Assembly (NCBI GenBank): GCA_944321825.1
Contig: CALUMU010000021.1
Coordinates: forward strand, 1-32,226
Source of the DNA: Candidatus Amulumruptor caecigallinarius
GTDB lineage: Bacteria > Bacteroidota > Bacteroidia > Bacteroidales > Muribaculaceae
Reading direction: 5' to 3'
DNA: 32,226 bases
Numbering within the stretch: the stretch's first letter is position 1; each line of letters starts with the position of its first letter. A program made the translations under genes and the position numbers. Positions 13,821 through 22,510 of this stretch are shown in pieces. A model generated the notes under the pieces. That model saw nothing but the letters and a program-made list of their open reading frames with translations, was not told the origin of the DNA and searched no databases.

Positions 13821-15413
13821 ATGACTTACGAATACGATTATTTGGTCATAGGGTCTGGAATCGCCGGCATGAGTTTCGCACTCAAGGTGGCGGCGCACGG
13901 ACGCGTGGCCTTGGTGTGCAAGACTTCGCTCGACGAGGCCAACACCGCGCTGGCCCAGGGGGGGGTGGCATCGGTCACCGACCTGAGCGTGGACAATTTC
14001 GACAAGCACATCCAGGACACCATGATAGCCGGCGACTGGCTCAGCGACCCCGAAGCGGTCAGGAAGGTGGTCACGGGTGCGCCGGAGCAGATACGGTTCC
14101 TGATAGAAAACGGTGTCAATTTCGACTGCCGCGACGACGGTTCGTTCGACCTTCACCGTGAGGGAGGCCACAGCGAGTTCCGCATCCTCCACCATGCCGA
14201 CAATACCGGTTTCGAGATACAGGAGAGCTTGGTGGACCGTGTACGCAACCACCCCGACATCGACATCTTCGAGCACCATTTCGCCATAGAAATCATCACC
14301 CAGCACCATCTCGGCAAGATTGTCACGCGCCGCACCCCCGACATCACCTGCTACGGGGCCTATGTGCTCAATGAGGCGACAGGCGAGGTGGATACTTTTC
14401 TGTCAAGAGTGACTTTGATGGCCACCGGCGGCGTGGGGGCGGTATATGCCACCACCACCAACCCCTTGGTTGCCACCGGCGACGGCATCGCCATGGTGTA
14501 CCGCGCCAAAGGAACGGTCAAAGACATGGAGTTTATCCAGTTCCACCCAACCGCCCTCTACCACCCCGGCGACCGTCCGTCGTTTCTCATCACCGAGGCG
14601 ATGCGCGGCTACGGGGCTGTGCTGCGCAACATGAAGGGGGAGGAATTCATGCACAAATACGACCCGCGCCTGTCGCTCGCCCCGCGTGACATCGTGGCAC
14701 GCGCCATAGACTCCGAGATGAAGCTCCACGGCGACGACCATGTGTACTTGGACGTGACCCACAAAGACCCCGAAGAGACCAAGCACCACTTCCCCAACAT
14801 ATACGCCAAATGCCTCTCGTTAGGCATCGACATCACCAAGGACTACATCCCCGTGGCTCCGGCGGCCCACTACCTGTGCGGCGGCATCAAGGTTGACGGC
14901 AATGCCGAGTCGTCGATCAAGCGGCTGTATGCCGTGGGCGAATGCAGCTGCACCGGGCTTCACGGCGGCAACCGTCTGGCATCCAACAGCCTCATCGAGG
15001 CCGTAGTGTACGCCGAGGCCGCCGCCCGCCATGCCATAGAACATGTGCAGGGGTATTCGTGGCGCACTGACGTGCCTGAGTGGAACGACGAGGGCACACG
15101 CCACCCGGAGGAGATGGTGCTCATCACCCAGAGCATCAAGGAGGTCAACCAGATTATGGGCACGTATGTAGGCATCGTGCGCAGCAACCTGCGCTTGGAC
15201 CGCGCATGGAACCGCCTTGACATCCTCTACGAGGAGACCGAGAAGCTGTTCAAGCAGTCAAAAGCCTCACGCGAGATATGCGAGCTGCGCAACATCATCA
15301 ACGTGGGCTACCTCATCATGCGCCAGGCCAAGGAACGCCACGAATCACGCGGGTTGCACTATACGCTCGACTATCCGCCCATACCGCACAAGCCAGACGA
15401 AAAGCCGGAGTAA
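13821..15413 (+). CDS. nadB: L-aspartate oxidase
   Basis: A 530-residue flavoenzyme that oxidises L-aspartate to iminoaspartate, the first step of de novo NAD synthesis. The N-terminal FAD-binding motif is DYLVIGSGIAG (residues 6-16), followed by LAQGGVASV. The substrate-site region FIQFHPTAL and REDI-like APRDIVARAI are present, as is the C-terminal GGIKVD/GECSCTGLHGGNRLASNSLIEA block, with a helical C-terminal domain after about residue 420. The length matches NadB rather than the longer succinate dehydrogenase flavoprotein. nadA and nadC are not in the window. It heads a closely spaced plus-strand run of five genes (13821-18500). Confidence 0.95.
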   Translation: MTYEYDYLVIGSGIAGMSFALKVAAHGRVALVCKTSLDEANTALAQGGVASVTDLSVDNFDKHIQDTMIAGDWLSDPEAVRKVVTGAPEQIRFLIENGVNFDCRDDGSFDLHREGGHSEFRILHHADNTGFEIQESLVDRVRNHPDIDIFEHHFAIEIITQHHLGKIVTRRTPDITCYGAYVLNEATGEVDTFLSRVTLMATGGVGAVYATTTNPLVATGDGIAMVYRAKGTVKDMEFIQFHPTALYHPGDRPSFLITEAMRGYGAVLRNMKGEEFMHKYDPRLSLAPRDIVARAIDSEMKLHGDDHVYLDVTHKDPEETKHHFPNIYAKCLSLGIDITKDYIPVAPAAHYLCGGIKVDGNAESSIKRLYAVGECSCTGLHGGNRLASNSLIEAVVYAEAAARHAIEHVQGYSWRTDVPEWNDEGTRHPEEMVLITQSIKEVNQIMGTYVGIVRSNLRLDRAWNRLDILYEETEKLFKQSKASREICELRNIINVGYLIMRQAKERHESRGLHYTLDYPPIPHKPDEKPE

Positions 15414-15424
15414 ACGACACGTCT

Positions 15425-16087
15425 ATGCTGAAACAGGGACGCAAATACATGTTGGCACTTGCCTTGACACTGGGCGGCAGCGGCTACACGGCTGCCGATA
15501 ATGCGCCGCAGCCCGACCAGATTACCACGACCGACATCCTCGATCCAGGCGACGGACGCATACGCGGTCTCAAGGGCTACTACTACACGGACATCGACGG
15601 CGAAGAGACGAAGATGCTCGTGCTCAACGAAGTCACCGTGTTTCCGCCCCTGAAATTCAAGAACAAGAAGCAGGAACAGTTTTACTGGCGCACCGTGCGA
15701 GATGTCAAGAAGACCCTCCCCTACGCCAAACTCATCAGCGAGACCTTGGTGGAGACATACGAGTACATCGAGACCATACCCGACTCCAAGATGCGCGAGG
15801 ACCATCTGAAACGCATGGAGGGCGAAGTGTTCGAGCAGTACAAGCCCGTGCTCAAGAAATTCACACGCGGGCAGGCACAGATGCTGCTGAAACTCATACG
15901 CCGGGAGACCAACCAATCGTCATACAACATACTTAAAGCCTTCCTCGGGTCATTCAGAGCCAATTTCTGGCAACTGTTCGGCCGGTTTTTCGGAGTCAAC
16001 CTCAAGAGCGATTTCCGCCCCGACAAGGACGACAAAGATGCCATCATAGAGCGTGTGGCAGTGGCCGTAGAACTGGGGCTTATATAA
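15425..16087 (+). CDS. DUF4294 family protein
   Basis: A 220-residue protein of the Bacteroidetes-specific DUF4294 family. A weak signal peptide at the N-terminus (about 8-24, MLALALTLGGSGYTAA) suggests export to the periplasm. The family core is visible as VLNEVTVFPPLKFKNKKQEQFYWRTVRDVKKTLPYAKL (about residues 65-102), followed by a long helical region (GQAQMLLKLIRRETNQSSYNILKAFLGSF). The start at 15425 is chosen because it lies 12 bases after nadB and begins the signal peptide. The molecular function of the family is not known. Confidence 0.85.
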   Translation: MLKQGRKYMLALALTLGGSGYTAADNAPQPDQITTTDILDPGDGRIRGLKGYYYTDIDGEETKMLVLNEVTVFPPLKFKNKKQEQFYWRTVRDVKKTLPYAKLISETLVETYEYIETIPDSKMREDHLKRMEGEVFEQYKPVLKKFTRGQAQMLLKLIRRETNQSSYNILKAFLGSFRANFWQLFGRFFGVNLKSDFRPDKDDKDAIIERVAVAVELGLI

Positions 16088-16095
16088 CACTACCG

Positions 16096-16653
16096 ATGAA
16101 ACCGATATTCCTCATAGGCTACATGGGCAGCGGCAAGTCCACCCTCGGACACGCCCTGTCGAAAGCCACAGGTTTGACATTCATAGACCTGGACACATAT
16201 ATCGAAAACCGCTACCGCAAGACCATCCGCGACATATTCGCCGAGAGGGGCGAGGAGGGTTTCCGCAAGCTCGAAAAAGCCATGCTTGAGGAAGTAAGCA
16301 GCTTCGAGGACGTGATAGTGGCATGCGGCGGAGGCACACCCTGCTTTTTCAACAACATGGAGGTAATGAACGCCTGCGGCACCACAGTGCTGCTCGACGC
16401 GACCATCGAGTCGCTCCACCGCCGTCTGTGCCACGGCAAGGCCAAGCGTCCGCTCATAGCCGGCATGACCGACGACGAGCTGAGAGGTTATATCTCAGCA
16501 GCACTTGCAAAACGTATGCCCCACTATGCCCTCGCCCAGCACACATTCCCGTCGGACCATCTTGAAGACATACGGCAGATACGCCACAGCGTGGAGCGTT
16601 TCATCGAACAATTAGGACTTACATGCAAAACCGCTTCTAACACCGCCATTTAA
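16096..16653 (+). CDS. aroK: shikimate kinase
   Basis: A 185-residue kinase that phosphorylates shikimate at the 3-hydroxyl in aromatic amino acid synthesis. The P-loop GYMGSGKST is at residues 8-16, the shikimate-binding Asp lies in FIDLDTY (about 31-37), the CGGGTP motif at about 76-81, and the lid region with KAKRPL at about 114-119. The length is slightly above the usual 170. It starts 9 bases after the DUF4294 gene. Confidence 0.94.
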   Translation: MKPIFLIGYMGSGKSTLGHALSKATGLTFIDLDTYIENRYRKTIRDIFAERGEEGFRKLEKAMLEEVSSFEDVIVACGGGTPCFFNNMEVMNACGTTVLLDATIESLHRRLCHGKAKRPLIAGMTDDELRGYISAALAKRMPHYALAQHTFPSDHLEDIRQIRHSVERFIEQLGLTCKTASNTAI

Positions 16654-16663
16654 CACCCAGTCC

Positions 16664-17848
16664 ATGACCTCTGCAGAATATACACCGCTCGAACAGCCCG
16701 CTCCTGTGGCCACGGCATCACGCGGATTCACCATCGGCGTGCCGGCGTGCCGCCATGAAAGCGAACGCCGCTTCCCACTCACCCCCGAAGGGGCAAGCCG
16801 GCTGATAGAACGCGGATTCAGAGTGAAAATAGAGCGCGGAGCCGCCGCACCGATACACTACACCGACAACCAGTATATGCGGGCGGGCTGCGACGTGGTA
16901 AGCCGCAGCGAGACACTGCAATGCGAGATAGTGCTGCACCTCCCCCCTCTTGACATGGCCGACGTGCGCCACCTGCGGCGCGGCGCGCTGCTGCTGACGC
17001 TGCTTTCGCCCGAACTCGTCACCAAAGAGTACATAAAGTCGCTGATGGACCGGCACACTGTCGCCGTAGCCCTCGACCTCATAGAGGACGAACACGGCCA
17101 CCGTCCGTTTGCCGACATACTCGCCGAAATCAACGGACGCGCCGCCATGGCCATGGCGGCATCGCTGCTGGCCGATTCCGAACACGGCAAAGGGATACTG
17201 CTCGGAGGCATAGCCGGGCTCAACCCCTGCGAAGTGGTCATACTCGGCTCAGACATAGCCGCCATATCGGCGGCACGCACCGCCACAGGCATGGGGGCTA
17301 CGGTCAGGATGTTTGACAACGACGTGTACAGCCTACGCCATGCGTCACGCGAACTCGGAGCTTCGCTCATCACCTCCGCCATGCACCCTCGTGTCATCTC
17401 TGCCGCACTCCACACAGCTGATGTCGTCATAGCCACACCAGATGCCGACACCGCCTATACCATCGACAGCGACGAGGCGATGCAGCTCAAGCGCGGAGTG
17501 CTCGTATTCGACCTCACCGACAGGCGCATGTCGCCTTTTCCGTCCATGCGCCCGATAGACCTCGCCAAAGCCGACACCAACCGTACCCGCCGCCCCGAAG
17601 GCTGGCGCGTGTGCTACATACATGCCGGAAGCGCCGTGCCCCGGACATGCGCCATGGCCCTGAGCAACACGCTGATGACCATGCTGACATCAGTGTTCAC
17701 CTGCGACGGCGTACACAACGCCCTCAAACTGCTGCCCGGGCTGCGCAAAGCCGCGTACCTGTTCTTAGGCCGGCTCGTCAACGAAGAAATCGGAGAGAAG
17801 ACCGGACTACGCGCATTGGATATAAACCTTTACCTGACCCTGTCGTAA
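16664..17848 (+). CDS. degenerate alanine dehydrogenase / transhydrogenase-like protein
   Basis: A 394-residue protein with the two-domain AlaDH/PNT fold. The N-terminal part has IGVPACRHESERRFPLTPEGA (about 24-44) with the conserved Arg before the LTP. The NAD-domain entry is GKGILLGGIAGLNPCEVVILGS, followed by AARTATGMGATVRMFDND. Several functional positions of true alanine dehydrogenase are altered. The nucleotide-binding GxGxxG/A reads GSDIAA, the substrate Lys of the K-V-K-E-P segment is replaced (IVLHLPPL), and the catalytic His after the FTFLH strand is Ser. A conserved Asp remains in VFDLTD. Bacteroidetes have a related family annotated as alanine dehydrogenase; whether this member binds NAD or is catalytic is doubtful. 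Confidence 0.75.
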   Translation: MTSAEYTPLEQPAPVATASRGFTIGVPACRHESERRFPLTPEGASRLIERGFRVKIERGAAAPIHYTDNQYMRAGCDVVSRSETLQCEIVLHLPPLDMADVRHLRRGALLLTLLSPELVTKEYIKSLMDRHTVAVALDLIEDEHGHRPFADILAEINGRAAMAMAASLLADSEHGKGILLGGIAGLNPCEVVILGSDIAAISAARTATGMGATVRMFDNDVYSLRHASRELGASLITSAMHPRVISAALHTADVVIATPDADTAYTIDSDEAMQLKRGVLVFDLTDRRMSPFPSMRPIDLAKADTNRTRRPEGWRVCYIHAGSAVPRTCAMALSNTLMTMLTSVFTCDGVHNALKLLPGLRKAAYLFLGRLVNEEIGEKTGLRALDINLYLTLS

Positions 17849-17855
17849 CAACCAA

Positions 17856-18500
17856 ATGTCATCACCCCGCAAGAAATTCTACGTAGTATGGAACGGCCAC
17901 CACACAGGAGTATTCGATTCATGGGCCGAATGTCAGCTCCAGATTGAAGGCTACCCCAACGCCAGGTACAAAAGCTACCCGAGCCAGGAGGAGGCTGTGG
18001 CGGCATACCGGGGCGATCCCAACGAAGCGGCAGCGATAATCCGCTCGATAGGCAGACACGTGTCGGAGCAGGTCAACTATGAAGCCATACCCGAAATCGT
18101 CACCGATGCTATAGCTGTCGATGCCGCCTGTTCTGGCAATCCCGGTCCGGTGGAATACCGTGGCGTGGATGTGAAGACCGGGGCTGAACTATTCCGTGTG
18201 GGGCCGCTGCAAGACGGCTCTAACAACATGGGCGAATTTCTGGCGTTGGTACACGGGCTGGCGTGGCTCGACCAACGCGGATTGAGAATGCCCGTCTACA
18301 GCGACAGCCGCACGGCCCGTGCGTGGGTCAGGAACAGGGCTGTCAAAACTACCATAGCCCCTACCCCCGCCAACGAGAAAATCAGGGAACTTATAAGCCG
18401 CGCCCTGACATGGCTCCGCAACCATCCCGACCACAACCAGGTGCTTACATGGGACACCCCCGCATGGGGTGAAATCCCGGCGGACTTCGGCCGCAAATAA
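17856..18500 (+). CDS. rnhA: ribonuclease HI with N-terminal viroplasmin domain
   Basis: A 214-residue nuclease that degrades the RNA strand of RNA-DNA hybrids. The N-terminal domain (about 6-53, KFYVVWNGHHTGVFDSWAEC...GYPNARYKSY) is the caulimovirus-viroplasmin hybrid-binding domain. The RNase H domain (about 85-214) has AVDAACSGNPGP with the first catalytic Asp, the Glu of MGEFLAL, the Asp of VYSDSRTA, and a late Asp near the end. The first motif reads VDAACSG rather than the more usual TDGACSG. It starts 7 bases after the previous gene and is last of the nadB run. Confidence 0.88.
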   Translation: MSSPRKKFYVVWNGHHTGVFDSWAECQLQIEGYPNARYKSYPSQEEAVAAYRGDPNEAAAIIRSIGRHVSEQVNYEAIPEIVTDAIAVDAACSGNPGPVEYRGVDVKTGAELFRVGPLQDGSNNMGEFLALVHGLAWLDQRGLRMPVYSDSRTARAWVRNRAVKTTIAPTPANEKIRELISRALTWLRNHPDHNQVLTWDTPAWGEIPADFGRK

Positions 18501-18629
18501 GCAGCGCCAAGCTACCAGCTCCGACAAAAGCCGTACATTTCTTATTTTTAATCCCTATTTTTAATATAGGTGTAGGTGACGGACAAATCTGCAAAAATGT
18601 TAATGTGGATTACATTGCCGTTACAATAT

Positions 18630-18660
18630 TTTGTATATTTTAAGAAATTGCTTAGATTTG
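18630..18660 (+). promoter_or_regulatory. strong promoter immediately before the response regulator
   Basis: TTTG (18630-18633), exactly 19 nt, TAGATTTG (18653-18660): a full match to the Bacteroidetes consensus. The ATG follows only 6 bases after the -7 box, so the transcript would begin at or within a few bases of the start codon. Confidence 0.8.
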
Positions 18661-18666
18661 TATTGC

Positions 18667-19407
18667 ATGAATCCCGCAAGCGATACAGTCCTGACCAGCC
18701 CTAAGCCACATCAAGTAGCCATCGTAGACAGCGACGCATCCATCACTAACCTCATCAAACTCAATCTTGAAGATGAAGGTTATGGAGTGTGTACGTTTGC
18801 CAATGCCGAAGATGCTTTGGATGCCGGCTTCGCCCACACCGACTTAGTAATCACCGAGGTCATATTAAGCGACATCAACGGTCTCATGCTTACGGGGATA
18901 ATCAAATCGAACGATGACACATCCCATATCCCTGTGATAATATGCACTACGATGGACAGCGAAGACGATATCGTCAAGGGGTTCGATGCCGGAGCCGACG
19001 ACTACATCCTTAAGCCGTTTTCGCTGCGCGAGATGATGGCACGCATCAAGTCGGTGCTGCGCCGTCGCAGCATGGCGGCACGCAATCCCTACAGGCCTAC
19101 CGCCACCGCATCGGCGGCGGTAAAATACGACGGCCTTTCAGTGGACACCGCATCACGCAATGTCACCATTGACGGGAATGCGATAGCCCTGACGCGCACA
19201 GAACTCATGCTACTCAATGCGTTAATCAGCCGGCCTGGCCATTTCTACAACCACAGCGACCTTTACCGCATCGTATGGAACAAGGAGGGGAACGCATCGT
19301 CACGCGCATTGGATGTCAGTGTGTCTCGTCTACGAAAGAAACTCGGCAAATATGCCGTCCACATCGTCAACCGCTCGGGCATAGGCTACGGCTTTATAGA
19401 AAAATGA
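18667..19407 (+). CDS. OmpR/PhoB-type response regulator with Glu at the phospho-acceptor site
   Basis: A 246-residue regulator. The receiver domain (about 14-128) has the acidic pocket Asp21 and Asp23, the switch Thr94 (IICTT) and Lys116 (LKPF). At the position of the phosphorylated Asp, however, there is Glu64 (DLVITEVILSDINGL). The C-terminal winged helix (about 148-246) has the PhoB pattern LTRTELMLLNALISRPG and SSRALDVSVSRLRKKLG...RSGIGYGF. No sensor kinase is adjacent. A Glu here can mimic the phosphorylated state, so it may be constitutively active or controlled by abundance. The start is fixed by the promoter ending 6 bases upstream; no other Met occurs before the receiver domain. Confidence 0.9.
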   Translation: MNPASDTVLTSPKPHQVAIVDSDASITNLIKLNLEDEGYGVCTFANAEDALDAGFAHTDLVITEVILSDINGLMLTGIIKSNDDTSHIPVIICTTMDSEDDIVKGFDAGADDYILKPFSLREMMARIKSVLRRRSMAARNPYRPTATASAAVKYDGLSVDTASRNVTIDGNAIALTRTELMLLNALISRPGHFYNHSDLYRIVWNKEGNASSRALDVSVSRLRKKLGKYAVHIVNRSGIGYGFIEK

Positions 19408-19489
19408 CCGTACACTATAGACAAAACCTATCCTGCACCACACCGTGAGAACCCGCAACGACCACAACCCGCTCCCTCCGCGCCTTGAC

Positions 19490-20071
19490 ATGAGCAAACT
19501 CGAAGCCGGATGCGACGAAGCTGGCCGGGGATGTCTCGCCGGCCCGGTAGTGGCAGCGGCGGTTATACTCCCTGCCGGATTTTCGCATCCGCTCATCAAC
19601 GACTCCAAACAGCTCTCGGAGGCTTGCCGCGAGGAACTCCGCGCCTTAATCATGAGCGAAGCCACCGCATGGGCCATAGGTATTTGCTCCCCTGCGGAGA
19701 TCGACGACATAAATATCCTGAACGCATCCATCCTCGCGATGCACAAAGCCCTCGACGGCCTGTCGGTGAGGCCGGAATCCATCATCATCGACGGCAACCG
19801 CTTCAAGGCCTACCGCGACATACCGTCAACGACAGTCGTTAAAGGCGACGGCAAATACGCCAACATAGCGGCAGCCTCCATATTAGCCAAGACGGAGCGC
19901 GACCATATCATGACGGCATTAGCCAAAGAATACCCCGCCTACGGCTGGGAAACAAACAAGGGCTATCCGACCCCGGCACACCGCGAAGCCATAAGAGCGC
20001 ACGGCCCGTCGCCGCTCCACCGCATGTCGTTCACGCTGTTGCCATCCGAGCAACTGACACTTGATTTTTGA
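19490..20071 (+). CDS. rnhB: ribonuclease HII
   Basis: A 193-residue nuclease that cuts at ribonucleotides embedded in DNA. The catalytic DEAGRG motif is in [14 protein letters not shown] (residues 7-20), followed by NDSKQLS, the Asp of IIIDGN and the [21 protein letters not shown] block with its conserved Asp. The ATG at 19490 begins right before the motif, as in the family; a GTG at 19445 would add 15 residues without homology. A second RNase H (type I) is encoded about 1 kb upstream, so both hybrid-removal enzymes lie in one neighbourhood. Confidence 0.93.
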   Translation: MSKLEAGCDEAGRGCLAGPVVAAAVILPAGFSHPLINDSKQLSEACREELRALIMSEATAWAIGICSPAEIDDINILNASILAMHKALDGLSVRPESIIIDGNRFKAYRDIPSTTVVKGDGKYANIAAASILAKTERDHIMTALAKEYPAYGWETNKGYPTPAHREAIRAHGPSPLHRMSFTLLPSEQLTLDF

Positions 20072-20075
20072 ATCG

Positions 20076-21323
20076 ATGGCTTCATCAACGACCGCAATAT
20101 TAAAACGCATCATAGGAGCTCTGGTGATATTCGCATTCATAGTGAGACTATGGCTATTCGCCGACATGTTCCTGCTGCATACACCGATAAACGAATGGGG
20201 GTTTACTGAATACCTGATTAATTTCAGCGGAGGTTTCGTAAGGCGCGGGATTATCGGAGAGGGTTTATTCGCTATGGCTCGAATAGGCATACCAACGAGC
20301 ATCATCGTGCTCCTTATCAAGGCCGTTTCAATGGTATGTTACGCAGCCGTGCTGGGCTTTTTCATATGGCAATTTCGCAAACACCGATGGAACTGGTGGA
20401 TTATCCTCGCTCCTGTGTTCATGGGGTTTGTCATGTGTATCATACGCAAGGATTTCATGCAGGAACTGATGCTGATAGGGATGCTGGCAATGTTAGGGCA
20501 TGACCGATATGCAAAGGGGAGGGTTGTATTGTGGGTCGCAACAGCTGTGTGCATAATCGAGCTTCTCATCCATGAAGCATTCGTATTCTGGGGCATCCCT
20601 ATAATAGTGATGCTCATATACACATCTACCACTGCCCGATGGGACAAAATAGTGTCAATCACCGTCATCGTCTCAACCTTTATAACGATGTGCTGGTTTA
20701 AAGGCTCTCCCGGAATAGCTTCCGACATCATACAATCGTGGCAACCGTATTTCCCCGACCTGCAAGAACAGACATCAAGCAGCATAGGAGCTATCGGATG
20801 GGACACCATGTGGACATTTCGCTTCCACTGCATGACTAACTTCTGCTCACCGACCATCGGCTGGCTCAGGCTGCCCCTACAGCTTGCCGCCTTCATATGT
20901 TACACCTACATGGTGTGCAACTTCGTCTATACCTTTTCACCTCCCGGCCACCAGAGGGAGCTTATGCGTGGACGGCTGACAGCAGTCTATATGCTGACGG
21001 CTACATGTATGATACCGATGTTTACTGTGTTAAGCGTAGACTATTCGCGGCTTTACCAATATCTATGCGTGACCTCCTTTGCGACGGTACTGCTTATCCC
21101 CGGTGCGCGCCTTGACAGAGGGCTGCCCGGCTGGCTGAAGAGATTTACCACGTGCCTGAACAACACCGTCGACTCATATTTCACTCCGTCAAAGGGACTG
21201 ATGGTAGCCCTGCTGTTTCTGTCGGACATCAACGGCATTCACCAGCTCAACGATGCCGGCGTGGGGACGCTGGTATCGCTCTACCACGGTCTGCTCATGG
21301 CGGTCCACTACGTTTTGGGGTAA
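20076..21323 (+). CDS. polytopic inner-membrane protein of unknown function
   Basis: A 415-residue protein with about nine to ten hydrophobic segments. A soluble loop after the second half (WQPYFPDLQEQTSSSIGAIGWD) probably faces the periplasm. The motif YLINFSGGFVRRGIIGEGLF near residues 45-64 is one I associate with a family of uncharacterised membrane proteins found near polysaccharide genes, but I cannot assign a reaction. It may be a glycosyltransferase- or polymerase-like protein. It starts 4 bases after rnhB and is probably cotranscribed with it. Confidence 0.7.
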   Translation: MASSTTAILKRIIGALVIFAFIVRLWLFADMFLLHTPINEWGFTEYLINFSGGFVRRGIIGEGLFAMARIGIPTSIIVLLIKAVSMVCYAAVLGFFIWQFRKHRWNWWIILAPVFMGFVMCIIRKDFMQELMLIGMLAMLGHDRYAKGRVVLWVATAVCIIELLIHEAFVFWGIPIIVMLIYTSTTARWDKIVSITVIVSTFITMCWFKGSPGIASDIIQSWQPYFPDLQEQTSSSIGAIGWDTMWTFRFHCMTNFCSPTIGWLRLPLQLAAFICYTYMVCNFVYTFSPPGHQRELMRGRLTAVYMLTATCMIPMFTVLSVDYSRLYQYLCVTSFATVLLIPGARLDRGLPGWLKRFTTCLNNTVDSYFTPSKGLMVALLFLSDINGIHQLNDAGVGTLVSLYHGLLMAVHYVLG

Positions 21324-21376
21324 TTCCATCTATTAACCGATCCCATAAGCTTCTGAACAATATCCTTAAGCGATTT

Positions 21377-21466
21377 ATGCGGCCTATGAAATCGGGAGTG
21401 TACGCGATCGTTCTCTTACTGTGCTTCATAATATACAGCCACTATCTTAAATCGCTATCGCGATAA
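21377..21466 (+). CDS. possible 29-residue single-span membrane peptide
   Basis: The frame MRPMKSGVYAIVLLLC... encodes a positive N-terminus, one hydrophobic stretch (about residues 8-20) and a basic tail. It lies 53 bases after the membrane protein gene. The composition fits a small membrane protein, but there is no homology evidence and no clear ribosome-binding site. The rest of 21467-21595 shows only a small CCCTTACAGGGG hairpin. Confidence 0.25.
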   Translation: MRPMKSGVYAIVLLLCFIIYSHYLKSLSR

Positions 21467-21595
21467 TCTCCAAGAAACCCTCATCAGAAGTAAATCCCTT
21501 ACAGGGGCGGAAACACATTATTAAGGCGATAAGGCAACAGATATAAATGCGGACTTCCAATTATTTCTACATGCACGTTGGCTTTTTAGGGAAAA

Positions 21596-21627
21596 TTTGC
21601 ACATTGCGATAAAATGTGTTAAATTTG
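21596..21627 (+). promoter_or_regulatory. strong promoter before the metal-binding lipoprotein gene
   Basis: TTTG (21596-21599), 20 nt, TAAATTTG (21620-21627). The ATG at 21632 follows after 4 bases, so the message would be leaderless or nearly so. Confidence 0.78.
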
Positions 21628-21631
21628 CAAT

Positions 21632-22507
21632 ATGAGATTAAACAGACTTTTCGTGGCATCATGGCTTATTGCGCTAATAGTCAGCGCAACGACTCTGATG
21701 TGGTCATGCAGCCACAGAGTTCATGATATAGACACGCTTACGGTCAGCATACCTCCTCAAAAATTCCTGCTCGATGCCATAGTAGGCGACAAAATGAAAG
21801 TCAACTGCCTGCTGGGCAACGGAGCCGACCCGGAGACTTACGACCCCTCCATGTCGCATCTGATCAATGTGGAACATTCGCTGATATATTTCCGCGTCGG
21901 AAGCATCGGTTTTGAAGATGCTGTGATAAAGCGCATCAAGACATCCCGCCCCGACCTTAAGATCGTGGACACTTCAGAGGGGATAAGCTTTATTACAGGC
22001 ACCCACCACGGCCACGACAACGACCCCCACGTGTGGACATCGGCCGTCAACGCCCGCATCATGGCCCGCAACATGTATGAGGCCGTGGCAGAGGCCGACC
22101 CCTCCAACGCGGCATATTATAAATCCAACCTCGACCGGCTTACTGCCCGCATCGACTCTATCGACTCAGCCATAAAGACATATATCGCCGCTGCCCCATC
22201 CAGTACATTCGTCATATGGCATCCGTCTCTGAGTTATTTCGCCCGCGACTACGGACTGACGCAGATAGCTCTCGGAGCCGAACACAAGGAGGCTTCGGTC
22301 AACGAACTGCGCCGGCAAATCGAGACGGCCAAAGCGTCAGATGCACGCGTAATGTTTCTGCAACACGAGACCGACAACCGCCAGACAAGCATCGTGACCG
22401 CCGAATTAGGCATCCCCACTGCAGTCATCAATCCCATCGACTACCATTGGGACGAGCAGATGGTATCCATCGGCAGAAGCATAGCCGGCCTGACAGACAT
22501 CAAGTAA
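21632..22507 (+). CDS. zinc/manganese-type ABC transporter substrate-binding lipoprotein
   Basis: A 291-residue protein of the ZnuA/TroA cluster. A lipoprotein signal (hydrophobic residues about 9-24, then MWSCSH with the acylated Cys) anchors it outside the inner membrane. Family features are VSIPPQKFLLDAIVGD, GADPETYDPS, the His-containing HHGHDNDPHVWTS and IWHPSLSYFARDYGL. The first metal ligand, usually His in the sequence DPHxYxP, is Glu here (DPETYDP), while the second and third His ligands are present. The ATPase gene follows after 3 bases. No permease gene is present in the window. Confidence 0.88.
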   Translation: MRLNRLFVASWLIALIVSATTLMWSCSHRVHDIDTLTVSIPPQKFLLDAIVGDKMKVNCLLGNGADPETYDPSMSHLINVEHSLIYFRVGSIGFEDAVIKRIKTSRPDLKIVDTSEGISFITGTHHGHDNDPHVWTSAVNARIMARNMYEAVAEADPSNAAYYKSNLDRLTARIDSIDSAIKTYIAAAPSSTFVIWHPSLSYFARDYGLTQIALGAEHKEASVNELRRQIETAKASDARVMFLQHETDNRQTSIVTAELGIPTAVINPIDYHWDEQMVSIGRSIAGLTDIK

Positions 22508-22510
22508 GGT

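Noticed and set aside
18541-18570. Direct repeat TATTTTTAAT x2 before the response regulator
   Set aside because: The match is short and low in complexity in AT-rich intergenic DNA, likely by chance.
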